Shown here piece after piece: positions 1-7,900 of a DNA stretch of 64,000 nucleotides. The DNA is from Neorhizobium galegae. GTDB taxonomy: Bacteria; Pseudomonadota; Alphaproteobacteria; Rhizobiales; Rhizobiaceae. Position numbers and translations under genes: made by a program. Numbering within the stretch: the stretch's first letter is position 1; each line of letters opens with the position of its first letter. The stretch covers positions 1,550,001 through 1,614,000 of the forward strand of contig NZ_JAGIPG010000002.1 of assembly GCF_017877055.1 (NCBI RefSeq). Direction: 5' to 3'. Under the pieces are notes generated by a model. It was not told where the DNA came from, did not search any database, and saw only the letters and a program-made list of their open reading frames with translations.

Positions 1-547
1 GTTCGAACAGGCTCGCCCAGTCGGCCTTGCCGTAGCGCTTATGGACTTCGGAGAGGAGGCGCACGGTGCCTGGCGTGCCGACCGAACGGCCGCCGACCAC
101 CGCATCCATGAATTTCAGCGGCTGGCCCTGTGCATCGAGAAAAAGTTTCGGCGTTGCCTCCATCGGCGCCGTCTCGCGGCCGTCGAAGGTGGTGAGCTTG
201 TTGGACGCCGCATCGTAATAGACGAGGAAGGAGCCGCCGCCGAGGCCTGAGCTCTGCGGCTCGACAAGGCCGAGCACGGTCTGCACGGCGATCAGGGCGT
301 CGATCGCATTGCCGCCGCTGGCGATCACGTCGCGCCCGGCTTCGGCCGCCAGCGGATTGGCGGCGGCGACCATGAAATTTTTCGTCTCGACGCGCTTGGC
401 GGACGTGAACCCCGTTGCCCGCTCCGGCGCAACGGTATCGGACGCCTGCTGCGCAAGCGCTGTACCGGCCGAAAACATCGAGACGGAAAGCAGCGAGGAA
501 AGAAAAATGCCCGCGAAAAGTCCGATCCCCGAAAATCCTGCCCGCAT
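1..547 (-). CDS. ggt: Gamma-glutamyltranspeptidase, N-terminal part (runs off left edge)
   Basis: Only the first 182 codons are in the window. The start at 547 is an ATG followed by a typical Sec signal peptide: a hydrophobic stretch at residues 7-25 and an ALA-type cleavage site near residue 32. After it comes the conserved GGT large-subunit start: AANPLAAEAG (near residue 55), a GGNAIDA motif, and GLGGGSFLVYY. Family knowledge: GGTs are periplasmic Ntn-hydrolases that cleave gamma-glutamyl bonds of glutathione; they are made as a precursor and cut before a catalytic Thr. That Thr and the small subunit lie outside the window, so activity cannot be judged here. A GTG seven bases upstream opens a different frame and is not the start. 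Confidence 0.9.
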   Translation of the reverse strand, partial: MRAGFSGIGLFAGIFLSSLLSVSMFSAGTALAQQASDTVAPERATGFTSAKRVETKNFMVAAANPLAAEAGRDVIASGGNAIDALIAVQTVLGLVEPQSSGLGGGSFLVYYDAASNKLTTFDGRETAPMEATPKLFLDAQGQPLKFMDAVVGGRSVGTPGTVRLLSEVHKRYGKADWASLFE

Positions 548-613
548 GATGCACCCTCCGCGTTTATCCCTGCGGACGAATGTGGGTTTCAGGACGAAGA
601 GGACAAGAGCACG

Positions 614-1864
614 TCAGCGCTTGCCGAGCGATGCCAGGCGTTTGAGAGCTGCGACCTGGTGGCTGGCACGCACGTCGGCCGGTGCCTCGTCCTCACCCTG
701 TCGGTCGACGGCCGGGACGACCGAGGCCTCGGTGCCGGTATCGATCGCGGTGCGATCACGACCGCTCTCCTTTGCGGTATAGAGCGCCCGGTCCGCGGCA
801 CTGAGTAGAAGGTCGAGGTCGGCGGTTTCGGCTGGCGCGAGCGCGATGCCGGCACTGACGGTGACCGTGATACTATGCTCGCCCGCGTCGATGGTCTGGC
901 GCTTGAGCGTCAGGCGGATCGCCTCGGCGATGCTCGCGGCCTCGATCATGTCGGCGACGCGCAGGATGGAGGCGAATTCCTCGCCGCCCATGCGACCGAA
1001 GAAGCCGCGGCCGCGCAGCGAAGTCTGGCCGACCTGCGAAAAGGCGATCAGCACCGAATCGCCGGCCTGATGGCCGCAGCGGTCATTGATCTGCTTGAAG
1101 TTGTCGAGGTCGAAATGCAGGAGCGCGATCAGCGGCTTCTGCTCGTTCTCGAGCTTCTTCAAGGCATGGAACTGGTCGATCAAGCCGCGCCGGTTGAGAA
1201 CGCCGGTCAAGGGGTCGGTGACGGCAAGCGTCTTGAGTTTGTGTTCCGACCGCTCGGTCAGCAGCTTTGCACCGGTCATGATGCTGGCGATGAAACAGAT
1301 TGCCGCCGGGAAGAGCAGCCAGGCGGAGTGCGGTGAAACGCCGATGGTTTTCGCCTCGCCGGCAACCACCAGAACGGCGACGACGCCGTTCGCGCAAAAT
1401 TGTATGGCGAGGAATACCGACAGCACCCGTCGCGTTATCTTCGACGCGCTGTCGTTGCTCAGAAGGATATAGATCATGATCGCATGGCCGACCATGGTCG
1501 CGCCGTTGTGAAGGGCCACCCGATAGGCGAAGTTCTCGCGTATCGGATAAAGGAACATGCCGGCCACCCAAAGAAGTGCCGGGATGGCGATGTAGGCTTC
1601 AACGGGCTTCCGGTCGAACTGCAGGAGGCCTGCGATCCACAGGCCGACACCGGCGAGTACCAGCGTATTGGCGATCTGGATGGAGATGAAATCGGGGATA
1701 TCGCCGCGCAACGTGACCAGCACGACACCGATGCCGTGCAGCGCAAAGCCGCTGCCCCAGCTCAAATAGAAGCGGTCCCGTTCGTAATACCAGCGTGAGC
1801 ACAGGAGGACGGCGAGCGTCAGCGCTTCCGCCGCCCAGATCATCAGGCCCGTTAAAATATCCAC
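614..1864 (-). CDS. Membrane-bound diguanylate cyclase (GGDEF domain)
   Basis: Predicted to make cyclic di-GMP from two GTP at the inner membrane. The first ~200 residues carry about six hydrophobic helices; the GGDEF domain starts near VTDPLTGVLNRRG and has the active-site motif GGEEF at about residues 293-297. The usual inhibitory I-site (RxxD, nine to six residues before GGEEF) reads RGRG, so the Asp is missing and product inhibition is probably lost. I chose the GTG start at 1864 because a GGGAG ribosome-binding site lies just upstream and the protein then begins in the first membrane helix. The frame stays open to 2014, but the extra 50 residues look non-coding. No EAL domain is seen. 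The membrane sensor part belongs to no family I recognise. Confidence 0.85.
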   Translation of the reverse strand: MDILTGLMIWAAEALTLAVLLCSRWYYERDRFYLSWGSGFALHGIGVVLVTLRGDIPDFISIQIANTLVLAGVGLWIAGLLQFDRKPVEAYIAIPALLWVAGMFLYPIRENFAYRVALHNGATMVGHAIMIYILLSNDSASKITRRVLSVFLAIQFCANGVVAVLVVAGEAKTIGVSPHSAWLLFPAAICFIASIMTGAKLLTERSEHKLKTLAVTDPLTGVLNRRGLIDQFHALKKLENEQKPLIALLHFDLDNFKQINDRCGHQAGDSVLIAFSQVGQTSLRGRGFFGRMGGEEFASILRVADMIEAASIAEAIRLTLKRQTIDAGEHSITVTVSAGIALAPAETADLDLLLSAADRALYTAKESGRDRTAIDTGTEASVVPAVDRQGEDEAPADVRASHQVAALKRLASLGKR

Positions 1865-2126
1865 CCGAAACTCCCATACTCGATGTCGAGCGCGGCAAGA
1901 ATGCCACGCAGTCTTTAAGACGACGTTGCACGGATCGCAGAAAATCCTGGGTTTGGCCGGTCGCGGCGGAATTTTCGAGACGATATTCACGCCTGCTTTA
2001 CCCTGATCGCGCAAAAACCTGTGCCATCAGGCAAAACGGCGCCTCTGCCGGCTGTGATCCGAGAAGAATCGTAATAGCGGTCAGCCTCGCGCATCCCCGG
2101 GCAGTTAAGGATATCGGATGCTCCGT

Positions 2127-2156
2127 CTTGAAGTACCGGGCGTTGACACTCTATGT
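2127..2156 (+). promoter_or_regulatory. Heat-shock (RpoH-like) promoter candidate for clpP
   Basis: CTTGAA at 2127-2132 is followed 17 bases later by TCTATGT at 2150-2156, close to the sigma-32 pattern CTTGAA ... CCCCATnT. It lies about 70 bases before clpP, a classic heat-shock gene. The overlapping TTGACA at 2143-2148 has no good -10 partner. The rest of the 362-base gap between the diguanylate cyclase and clpP shows no gene. Confidence 0.4.
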
Positions 2157-2226
2157 AGGGATGACCCATTCCATTTGATTCCGGAGCGCCTATCCGCCTT
2201 CGGCAAGTGCTTGACAAAGGACGGAC

Positions 2227-2859
2227 ATGAGAAATCCAGTTGATACCGCAATGGCCTTGGTGCCGATGGTCGTCGAACAGACCAACCGCGGTGAGCGCTC
2301 CTACGACATCTATTCGCGTCTTCTGAAAGAGCGCATCATCTTCCTGACAGGCCCCGTCGAAGACTATATGGCGTCGCTGATCTGCGCCCAGCTTCTCTTC
2401 CTCGAAGCGGAAAACCCGAAGAAGGAAATCGCCCTCTACATCAATTCGCCCGGCGGCGTCGTGACCGCCGGCATGGCGATCTACGACACGATGCAGTTCA
2501 TCAAGCCGGCGGTTTCGACGCTCTGCATCGGCCAGGCCGCCTCCATGGGCTCGCTGCTCCTGTGCGCCGGCGAGAAGGGCATGCGCTTTGCAACCCCTAA
2601 CTCGCGCATCATGGTGCACCAGCCCTCCGGCGGCTTCCAGGGCCAGGCGTCCGATATCGAGCGCCATGCCCGTGACATATTGAAGATGAAAAGACGTCTT
2701 AACGAGGTCTACGTGAAGCACACCGGCCGCACCTACGAGGAAGTCGAAAAGACCCTCGACCGCGACCACTTCATGACGGCCGACGAAGCCCAGGATTGGG
2801 GCGTCATCGACAAGATCCTGACATCGCGTCAGGAAATGGAAGGTGGCTCCGCAGACTGA
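2227..2859 (+). CDS. clpP: ATP-dependent Clp protease proteolytic subunit ClpP
   Basis: A 210-residue serine protease that forms the tetradecameric chamber of ClpXP/ClpAP in the cytoplasm. The catalytic triad is visible: Ser106 in [11 protein letters not shown], His131 in MVHQPSGG, and Asp180 in DRDHF, with the same His-Asp spacing as E. coli ClpP. The head-domain motif YINSPGG is at 71-77. Length and start fit the family. The unfoldase partner ClpX follows 285 bases downstream and Lon after it, so this is a protein-quality-control locus. A heat-shock-like promoter lies upstream. Some rhizobia carry several clpP copies; this one, next to clpX, is the housekeeping copy. Confidence 0.98.
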   Translation: MRNPVDTAMALVPMVVEQTNRGERSYDIYSRLLKERIIFLTGPVEDYMASLICAQLLFLEAENPKKEIALYINSPGGVVTAGMAIYDTMQFIKPAVSTLCIGQAASMGSLLLCAGEKGMRFATPNSRIMVHQPSGGFQGQASDIERHARDILKMKRRLNEVYVKHTGRTYEEVEKTLDRDHFMTADEAQDWGVIDKILTSRQEMEGGSAD

Positions 2860-3144
2860 GTCTGATGGCGCGACCCGTGCACCTCACCCCGATGTGAGCA
2901 AAAAGGGGTTTCAAGTCGCACGGAAAGCGCTATTAGTACTTATTAATGCTGTGTTGAACTTTTGTGACATAGCATTCGTTTCTTAGGGGTTTCGTTGCCG
3001 CTGATCCCGCATGATGTGCGCAGGATCGGTAGAGTACCCTTAAGGCAAGGCAGGCGCGCAAGGCCCGTCGGGCGCGCGCCGGCAAGCGGTAGAGTGGACC
3101 GCGCCCGTTTTGACGTGAGTGCGGAGTGCTGGAAGGAAAGTGAT
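2860..3144 (+). other. Intergenic region between clpP and clpX
   Basis: About 285 bases with no credible gene. It holds a weak CCCC...AAAAAGGGG hairpin just after clpP (2887-2908) and an AT-rich stretch near 2930-2990 that is the likeliest place for a separate clpX promoter; I could not pick a convincing -35/-10 pair. The frame upstream of clpX stays open to 2995, but nothing in it resembles ClpX. Confidence 0.4.
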
Positions 3145-4422
3145 ATGAGCAAAGTCAGCGGCAGCAACGGCGGCGACTCCAAGAATACCCTATATTGCTC
3201 TTTCTGCGGAAAGAGCCAGCACGAAGTCCGGAAGCTGATTGCCGGACCGACCGTCTTCATCTGCGATGAATGCGTCGAACTGTGCATGGACATCATCCGC
3301 GAAGAGAACAAGACCTCGATGGTCAAGTCCCGCGACGGCGTTCCCACGCCTCAGGACATCATCAAGGTCCTCGACGAATACGTCATCGGCCAGAAGCAGG
3401 CCAAGCGCATCCTGTCGGTCGCGGTTCATAACCATTACAAGCGCCTGGCGCACGCCTCCAAGGGCGGCGATGTCGAGCTTGCCAAGTCGAACATCATGCT
3501 GGTCGGCCCGACCGGCTGCGGCAAGACCTATCTTGCCCAGACGCTCGCCCGCATCATCGACGTCCCCTTCACGATGGCCGATGCCACGACGCTGACCGAA
3601 GCCGGCTATGTCGGCGAGGACGTCGAAAACATCATCCTGAAGCTCCTGCAGGCAGCAGACTACAATGTCGAACGCGCCCAGCGCGGCATCGTCTATATCG
3701 ACGAAGTCGACAAGATCTCCCGCAAGTCCGACAACCCGTCGATCACCCGTGACGTGTCGGGCGAGGGCGTGCAGCAGGCGCTTCTGAAGATCATGGAAGG
3801 CACGGTTGCCTCGGTTCCGCCGCAGGGCGGCCGCAAGCATCCGCAGCAGGAATTCCTGCAGGTCGACACGACGAACATCCTGTTCATCTGCGGCGGCGCC
3901 TTTGCAGGTCTCGACAAGATCATCTCGGCCCGCGGCGAAAAGACCTCGATCGGCTTCGGCGCCTCCGTCAAGTCGGCGGAAGACCGTCGCGTCGGCGAAG
4001 TGCTGCGCGAACTGGAGCCGGAAGACCTGGTCAAGTTCGGCCTCATCCCGGAATTCATCGGCCGTCTGCCGGTTCTGGCGACCCTTGAAGACCTCGACGA
4101 GGATGCGCTGATCCAGATCCTCTCCGAGCCGAAGAACGCGCTGATCAAGCAGTACCAGCGCCTGTTCGAGATGGAAGACGTCGATCTGACCTTCCACGAG
4201 GATGCGCTGCGCGAGATCGCCAAGCGGGCGATCACCCGCAAGACCGGCGCCCGCGGCCTGCGTTCGATCATGGAGAAGATTCTTCTCGACACCATGTTCG
4301 AGCTGCCGACGCTCGAAGGCGTGCGCGAAGTGGTCATCTCGGACGACGTCGTGCGTGGAAACGCCCGGCCGCTCTACATCTATGCCGACCGGCAGGATGA
4401 AAAGGCGAACGTTTCGGCCTGA
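3145..4422 (+). CDS. clpX: ATP-dependent Clp protease ATP-binding subunit ClpX
   Basis: A 425-residue AAA+ unfoldase that recognises, unfolds and threads substrates into ClpP. The N-terminal zinc domain has Cys18, Cys21, Cys40 and Cys43. The AAA+ core has Walker A GPTGCGKT (121-128), the pore-loop motif GYVGED (154-159), Walker [10 protein letters not shown] (182-190), and the IGF loop within KTSIGFGAS that docks on ClpP. The start at 3145 is preceded by GGAAGGAAAG. The open frame extends upstream to 2995, but that part has no ClpX-like residues. A strong terminator follows 23 bases after the stop. Confidence 0.98.
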   Translation: MSKVSGSNGGDSKNTLYCSFCGKSQHEVRKLIAGPTVFICDECVELCMDIIREENKTSMVKSRDGVPTPQDIIKVLDEYVIGQKQAKRILSVAVHNHYKRLAHASKGGDVELAKSNIMLVGPTGCGKTYLAQTLARIIDVPFTMADATTLTEAGYVGEDVENIILKLLQAADYNVERAQRGIVYIDEVDKISRKSDNPSITRDVSGEGVQQALLKIMEGTVASVPPQGGRKHPQQEFLQVDTTNILFICGGAFAGLDKIISARGEKTSIGFGASVKSAEDRRVGEVLRELEPEDLVKFGLIPEFIGRLPVLATLEDLDEDALIQILSEPKNALIKQYQRLFEMEDVDLTFHEDALREIAKRAITRKTGARGLRSIMEKILLDTMFELPTLEGVREVVISDDVVRGNARPLYIYADRQDEKANVSA

Positions 4423-4445
4423 TCCGGTCGTTGTCCAGCACCCTG

Positions 4446-4472
4446 AAGAGGCCCTTTCGGGGCCTCTTTTTT
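4446..4472 (+). terminator. Rho-independent terminator after clpX
   Basis: Perfect 9-bp stem AAGAGGCCC / GGGCCTCTT with a TTTCG loop, running into six Ts. It ends the clpX transcript and separates it from lon. Confidence 0.93.
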
Positions 4473-4724
4473 ATGTTGGTGGATAGCCTTGTCTATTTTG
4501 ATTTTTCCACCATTTTTGCCTCGCGAAGAATTGCACCATATTCGTCTTGCATTAGAGACGGTGCGGGAAGATCATCGACACTTGGACTGCTTCGCCTGCA
4601 TGTGATCGCAGGTAACGGTCTTTAGTCAGTCGCGTCCCGTGTCCTTTGGCGTTCCGCGTGGCGTAGTGTGCGCACGCTTTGTAATACCCCTGTCACAATC
4701 CCATGCGGCGGCGGCCTTGCAAGG

Positions 4725-4753
4725 CTTGAAATCAAATTTCGAAAACTCCACTT
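4725..4753 (+). promoter_or_regulatory. Heat-shock (RpoH-like) promoter candidate for lon
   Basis: CTTGAA at 4725-4730 and CCACTT at 4748-4753 with 17 bases between, the same layout as the clpP candidate. It lies about 70 bases before the lon start. The remainder of the 400-base clpX-lon gap holds the clpX terminator and no gene. Confidence 0.4.
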
Positions 4754-4825
4754 TGGGCGAGAGTGAAGTGCCCGGGTGATTTGCCCGGGACGTATCCCGG
4801 AAACGGGACGATGAAAGGAAATGAA

Positions 4826-7246
4826 ATGACGAATTCAACGTCTGCAGCACCCGGCGGTGAAACCTATCCGGTCCTGCCGTTGCGCGACATTGTGGTGTTT
4901 CCGCATATGATCGTGCCTTTGTTCGTCGGACGGGAGAAGTCCATTCGTGCGCTCGAAGAGGTCATGGGTTCCGACAAGCAGATCATGCTGGTCACCCAGA
5001 TCAATGCCGGCGACGACGATCCCGAACCCTCGGCAATCTACAAGGTCGGCACGGTCGCCAATGTGCTGCAGCTCCTGAAGCTGCCGGACGGCACAGTCAA
5101 GGTTCTGGTCGAAGGCCGCTCGCGCGCCAAGATCGACGGCTATACCGACCGTGAAGAGTTCTACGAGGCGACGGCGAGCGTTCTTGCCGAACCCGACGAG
5201 GATGCGGTCGAGGTCGAAGCCCTGTCGCGCTCCGTGGTTTCCGAATTTGAAAACTACGTGAAGCTCAACAAGAAGATCTCGCCGGAAGTGGTGGGCGCCG
5301 CAAGTCAGATCGAGGACTATTCGAAGCTGGCCGATACGGTTGCGTCGCATCTGTCGATCAAGATCACCGAAAAGCAGGAAATGCTCGAGACGGTCAGCGT
5401 CAAGCTCCGCCTCGAAAAGGCACTCGGCTTCATGGAAGGCGAGATCTCCGTCCTGCAGGTCGAGAAGCGCATCCGCTCGCGCGTCAAGCGCCAGATGGAG
5501 AAGACCCAGCGCGAGTACTACCTCAACGAACAGATGAAGGCGATCCAGAAGGAGCTCGGCGACGGCGAGGAAGGCCGCGACGAGATGGCCGAACTGGAAG
5601 AGCGCATCGCCAAGACCAAGCTGTCCAAGGAAGCCAAGGAAAAGGCCGATGCCGAGCTGAAGAAGCTCAAGCAGATGAGCCCGATGTCGGCGGAAGCCAC
5701 GGTCGTGCGCAACTATCTCGACTGGCTGCTCGGCATTCCGTGGGCCAAGAAGTCGAAGGTCAAGGCCGACCTCAACAACGCCGAGAAGATCCTCGAAGCG
5801 GATCATTTCGGCTTGGACAAGGTCAAGGAACGCATCGTCGAGTATCTGGCCGTGCAGGCCCGCGCGACCAAGATCAAGGGTCCGATCCTGTGCCTCGTCG
5901 GCCCTCCGGGCGTCGGCAAGACCTCGCTCGCCCAGTCGATCGCCAAGGCGACCGGCCGCGAATATGTCCGCATGGCGCTCGGCGGCGTCCGTGACGAAGC
6001 CGAAATCCGCGGTCACCGCCGCACTTATATCGGCTCGATGCCCGGCAAGGTCATCCAGTCGATGAAGAAGGCCAAGAAATCCAACCCGCTCTTCCTGCTC
6101 GACGAAATCGACAAGATGGGCATGGATTTCCGCGGCGACCCGTCTTCGGCCCTGCTCGAAGTGCTGGATCCGGCGCAGAACTCGACCTTCATGGACCACT
6201 ACCTGGAAGTCGAATACGACCTGTCCGACGTGATGTTCATCACCACGGCGAACACGCTGAACATCCCGGCGCCGCTGATGGACCGTATGGAAATCATCCG
6301 CATCGCCGGTTACACCGAGGATGAGAAGCGCGAGATCGCCAAGCGTCACCTTCTGCCGAAGGCGATCAAGGAACATGCCCTGCAGCCGAACGAATTCTCG
6401 GTCACCGACGATGCGCTGATGGCGATCAGCCAGCAGTACACCCGCGAGGCCGGCGTTCGTAACTACGAGCGTGAACTGATGAAGCTCGCCCGCAAGGCGG
6501 TCACCGAGATCATCAAGGGCAAGACCAAGTCGGTTGCGATCACCGCGGCCAACATCTCTGACTATCTGGGCGTTCCGCGGTTCCGCCATGGCGAAGCCGA
6601 GGGCGAGGATCAGGTCGGCGTGGTCACGGGTCTCGCATGGACGGAAGTCGGCGGCGAGCTGCTGACGATCGAAGGCGTGATGATGCCGGGCAAGGGCCGC
6701 ATGACGGTCACCGGCAACCTGAAGGAAGTCATGAAGGAATCCATCTCTGCGGCGGCGTCCTATGTCCGCAGCAGAGCCGTGGATTTCGGCATCGAACCGC
6801 CGCGCTTCGACAAGTCGGACATCCACGTCCACGTTCCCGAAGGGGCGACCCCGAAGGACGGCCCGTCGGCCGGCGTCGGCATGGCAACCGCGATCGTCTC
6901 GATCATGACCGGCATTCCGGTCCGCAAGGACGTGGCGATGACGGGCGAGATCACCCTTCGCGGTCGCGTGCTGCCGATCGGCGGCCTTAAGGAAAAGCTG
7001 CTTGCCGCCCTTCGCGGCAACATCAAGACCGTTCTGATCCCGGAAGAAAACGCCAAGGATCTGGCCGAGATTCCGGACAACGTGAAGAACAACATGGAAA
7101 TCATTCCGGTTTCCCGCATGGGCGAGGTGATCCGTCACGCGCTCGTCCGCCAGCCGGAAGCGATCGAATGGGATGGCACGGTGGAAACGCCGCTGATCAC
7201 CACGGTCGATGGCGTTGACGACGCGGGCGTGCCTGTAGCGCACTGA
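4826..7246 (+). CDS. lon: ATP-dependent endopeptidase Lon
   Basis: An 806-residue cytoplasmic protease that degrades damaged and regulatory proteins. In order: the N-terminal substrate-binding LAN domain (YPVLPLRDIVVFP), a helical linker, the AAA+ module with Walker A GPPGVGKT (359-366) and Walker B LFLLDEID, then the C-terminal Ser-Lys protease with Ser681 in KDGPSAG and Lys724 in GGLKEK, spaced exactly as in E. coli Lon. I chose the ATG at 4826 because AAAGGA lies six bases upstream; in-frame ATGs at 4811 and 4763 add residues unlike Lon. It is followed by a strong terminator and hupB, the same lon-hup order as in many proteobacteria. Confidence 0.98.
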   Translation: MTNSTSAAPGGETYPVLPLRDIVVFPHMIVPLFVGREKSIRALEEVMGSDKQIMLVTQINAGDDDPEPSAIYKVGTVANVLQLLKLPDGTVKVLVEGRSRAKIDGYTDREEFYEATASVLAEPDEDAVEVEALSRSVVSEFENYVKLNKKISPEVVGAASQIEDYSKLADTVASHLSIKITEKQEMLETVSVKLRLEKALGFMEGEISVLQVEKRIRSRVKRQMEKTQREYYLNEQMKAIQKELGDGEEGRDEMAELEERIAKTKLSKEAKEKADAELKKLKQMSPMSAEATVVRNYLDWLLGIPWAKKSKVKADLNNAEKILEADHFGLDKVKERIVEYLAVQARATKIKGPILCLVGPPGVGKTSLAQSIAKATGREYVRMALGGVRDEAEIRGHRRTYIGSMPGKVIQSMKKAKKSNPLFLLDEIDKMGMDFRGDPSSALLEVLDPAQNSTFMDHYLEVEYDLSDVMFITTANTLNIPAPLMDRMEIIRIAGYTEDEKREIAKRHLLPKAIKEHALQPNEFSVTDDALMAISQQYTREAGVRNYERELMKLARKAVTEIIKGKTKSVAITAANISDYLGVPRFRHGEAEGEDQVGVVTGLAWTEVGGELLTIEGVMMPGKGRMTVTGNLKEVMKESISAAASYVRSRAVDFGIEPPRFDKSDIHVHVPEGATPKDGPSAGVGMATAIVSIMTGIPVRKDVAMTGEITLRGRVLPIGGLKEKLLAALRGNIKTVLIPEENAKDLAEIPDNVKNNMEIIPVSRMGEVIRHALVRQPEAIEWDGTVETPLITTVDGVDDAGVPVAH

Positions 7247-7286
7247 TCGTTAGCCTTTTGGTTATGCCAAATTGGCACCAGCAATG

Positions 7287-7316
7287 AAAAAAGCCGGCAC
7301 AACGCCGGCTTTTTTT
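7287..7316 (+). terminator. Rho-independent terminator after lon
   Basis: Stem GCCGGC / GCCGGC (extended by A-T pairs) with an ACAAC loop and seven Ts. The A-run on the other side could also let it work on the minus strand, but no minus-strand gene needs it. Confidence 0.93.
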
Positions 7317-7368
7317 GTGAAAAATAACGCGTACCCCTTGTTTTTCAGGCGATTGCGGAGCTTTTGGG

Positions 7369-7396
7369 TTGCCACGGGCGGGCGCCTGACTATTGT
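7369..7396 (+). promoter_or_regulatory. Sigma-70-like promoter candidate for hupB
   Basis: TTGCCA at 7369-7374 and TATTGT at 7391-7396 with 16 bases between, about 50 bases before the HU start. It lies after the lon terminator, so hupB needs its own promoter. Confidence 0.4.
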
Positions 7397-7446
7397 CTGC
7401 CCCGATTACATGAGTCGTTCCAAAACCGTTTGAAAGGGGTGGAAAC

Positions 7447-7722
7447 ATGAATAAGAATGAGTTGGTATCCGCAGTGGCCGAGAAGGCCGGCCTCTCCAAG
7501 GCTGATGCCGCATCCGCTGTAGACGCCGTTTTTGAGACCGTACAGGCTGAACTGAAGAAGGGCGGCGATATCCGTCTTGCCGGTTTCGGCAGCTTCTCCG
7601 TTTCCCGTCGCGAAGCGTCCAAGGGTCGTAATCCGTCGACCGGCGCCGAAGTCGACATCCCGGCACGTAACGTGCCGAAGTTCTCGGCCGGCAAGGGCCT
7701 GAAGGACGCAGTCAACAGCTAA
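7447..7722 (+). CDS. hupB: DNA-binding protein HU-beta
   Basis: A 91-residue histone-like protein that bends DNA non-specifically as a dimer. It has the complete HU fold: two N-terminal helices (MNKNELVSAVAEKAGLSKADA), the GFGSF turn at about 47-51, and the DNA-binding beta-arm with the RNPSTG and AR..P..SAGK signature near the C terminus. Start ATG preceded by AAAGGGGTGGAAAC. A single-gene transcription unit between the lon terminator and its own. IHF is less likely because the arm and dimer residues match HU. Confidence 0.97.
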   Translation: MNKNELVSAVAEKAGLSKADAASAVDAVFETVQAELKKGGDIRLAGFGSFSVSRREASKGRNPSTGAEVDIPARNVPKFSAGKGLKDAVNS

Positions 7723-7762
7723 CGCGCTGCCTTCGTGGCATCCTGTTACAGTCTCGCATCTG

Positions 7763-7791
7763 AAAAGGCCCGGGTTTCCCGGGCCTTTTTT
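7763..7791 (+). terminator. Rho-independent terminator after hupB
   Basis: Stem AAAAGGCCCGGG / CCCGGGCCTTTT with a TTT loop and a T-run; 12 bp, no mismatch. Confidence 0.95.
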
Positions 7792-7900
7792 ACGAGCCGC
7801 TAATTTCCGCCCGCCACGACCCTGGATGCGAAAACTGTCATCCGCCTGTCACGACCGTGGCTCACAAGCCACCTGTGTTTCATGGACAGGAGGGCTTTCT

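Noticed and set aside
39..554. A 171-codon minus-strand frame from a GTG at 554
   Set aside because: The signal peptide and gamma-glutamyltranspeptidase motifs are in the frame that starts at 547.
2143..2148. TTGACA as a sigma-70 -35 box for clpP
   Set aside because: At 16-18 bases downstream there is only CCCATTC-like sequence, no usable -10; the overlapping heat-shock-type pair fits better.
4835..7243. An 802-codon open frame antisense to lon
   Set aside because: It mirrors the lon codon pattern on the other strand, as expected from high GC; its product is rich in Arg/Asp/His/Leu with no domain, and lon is unquestionable.
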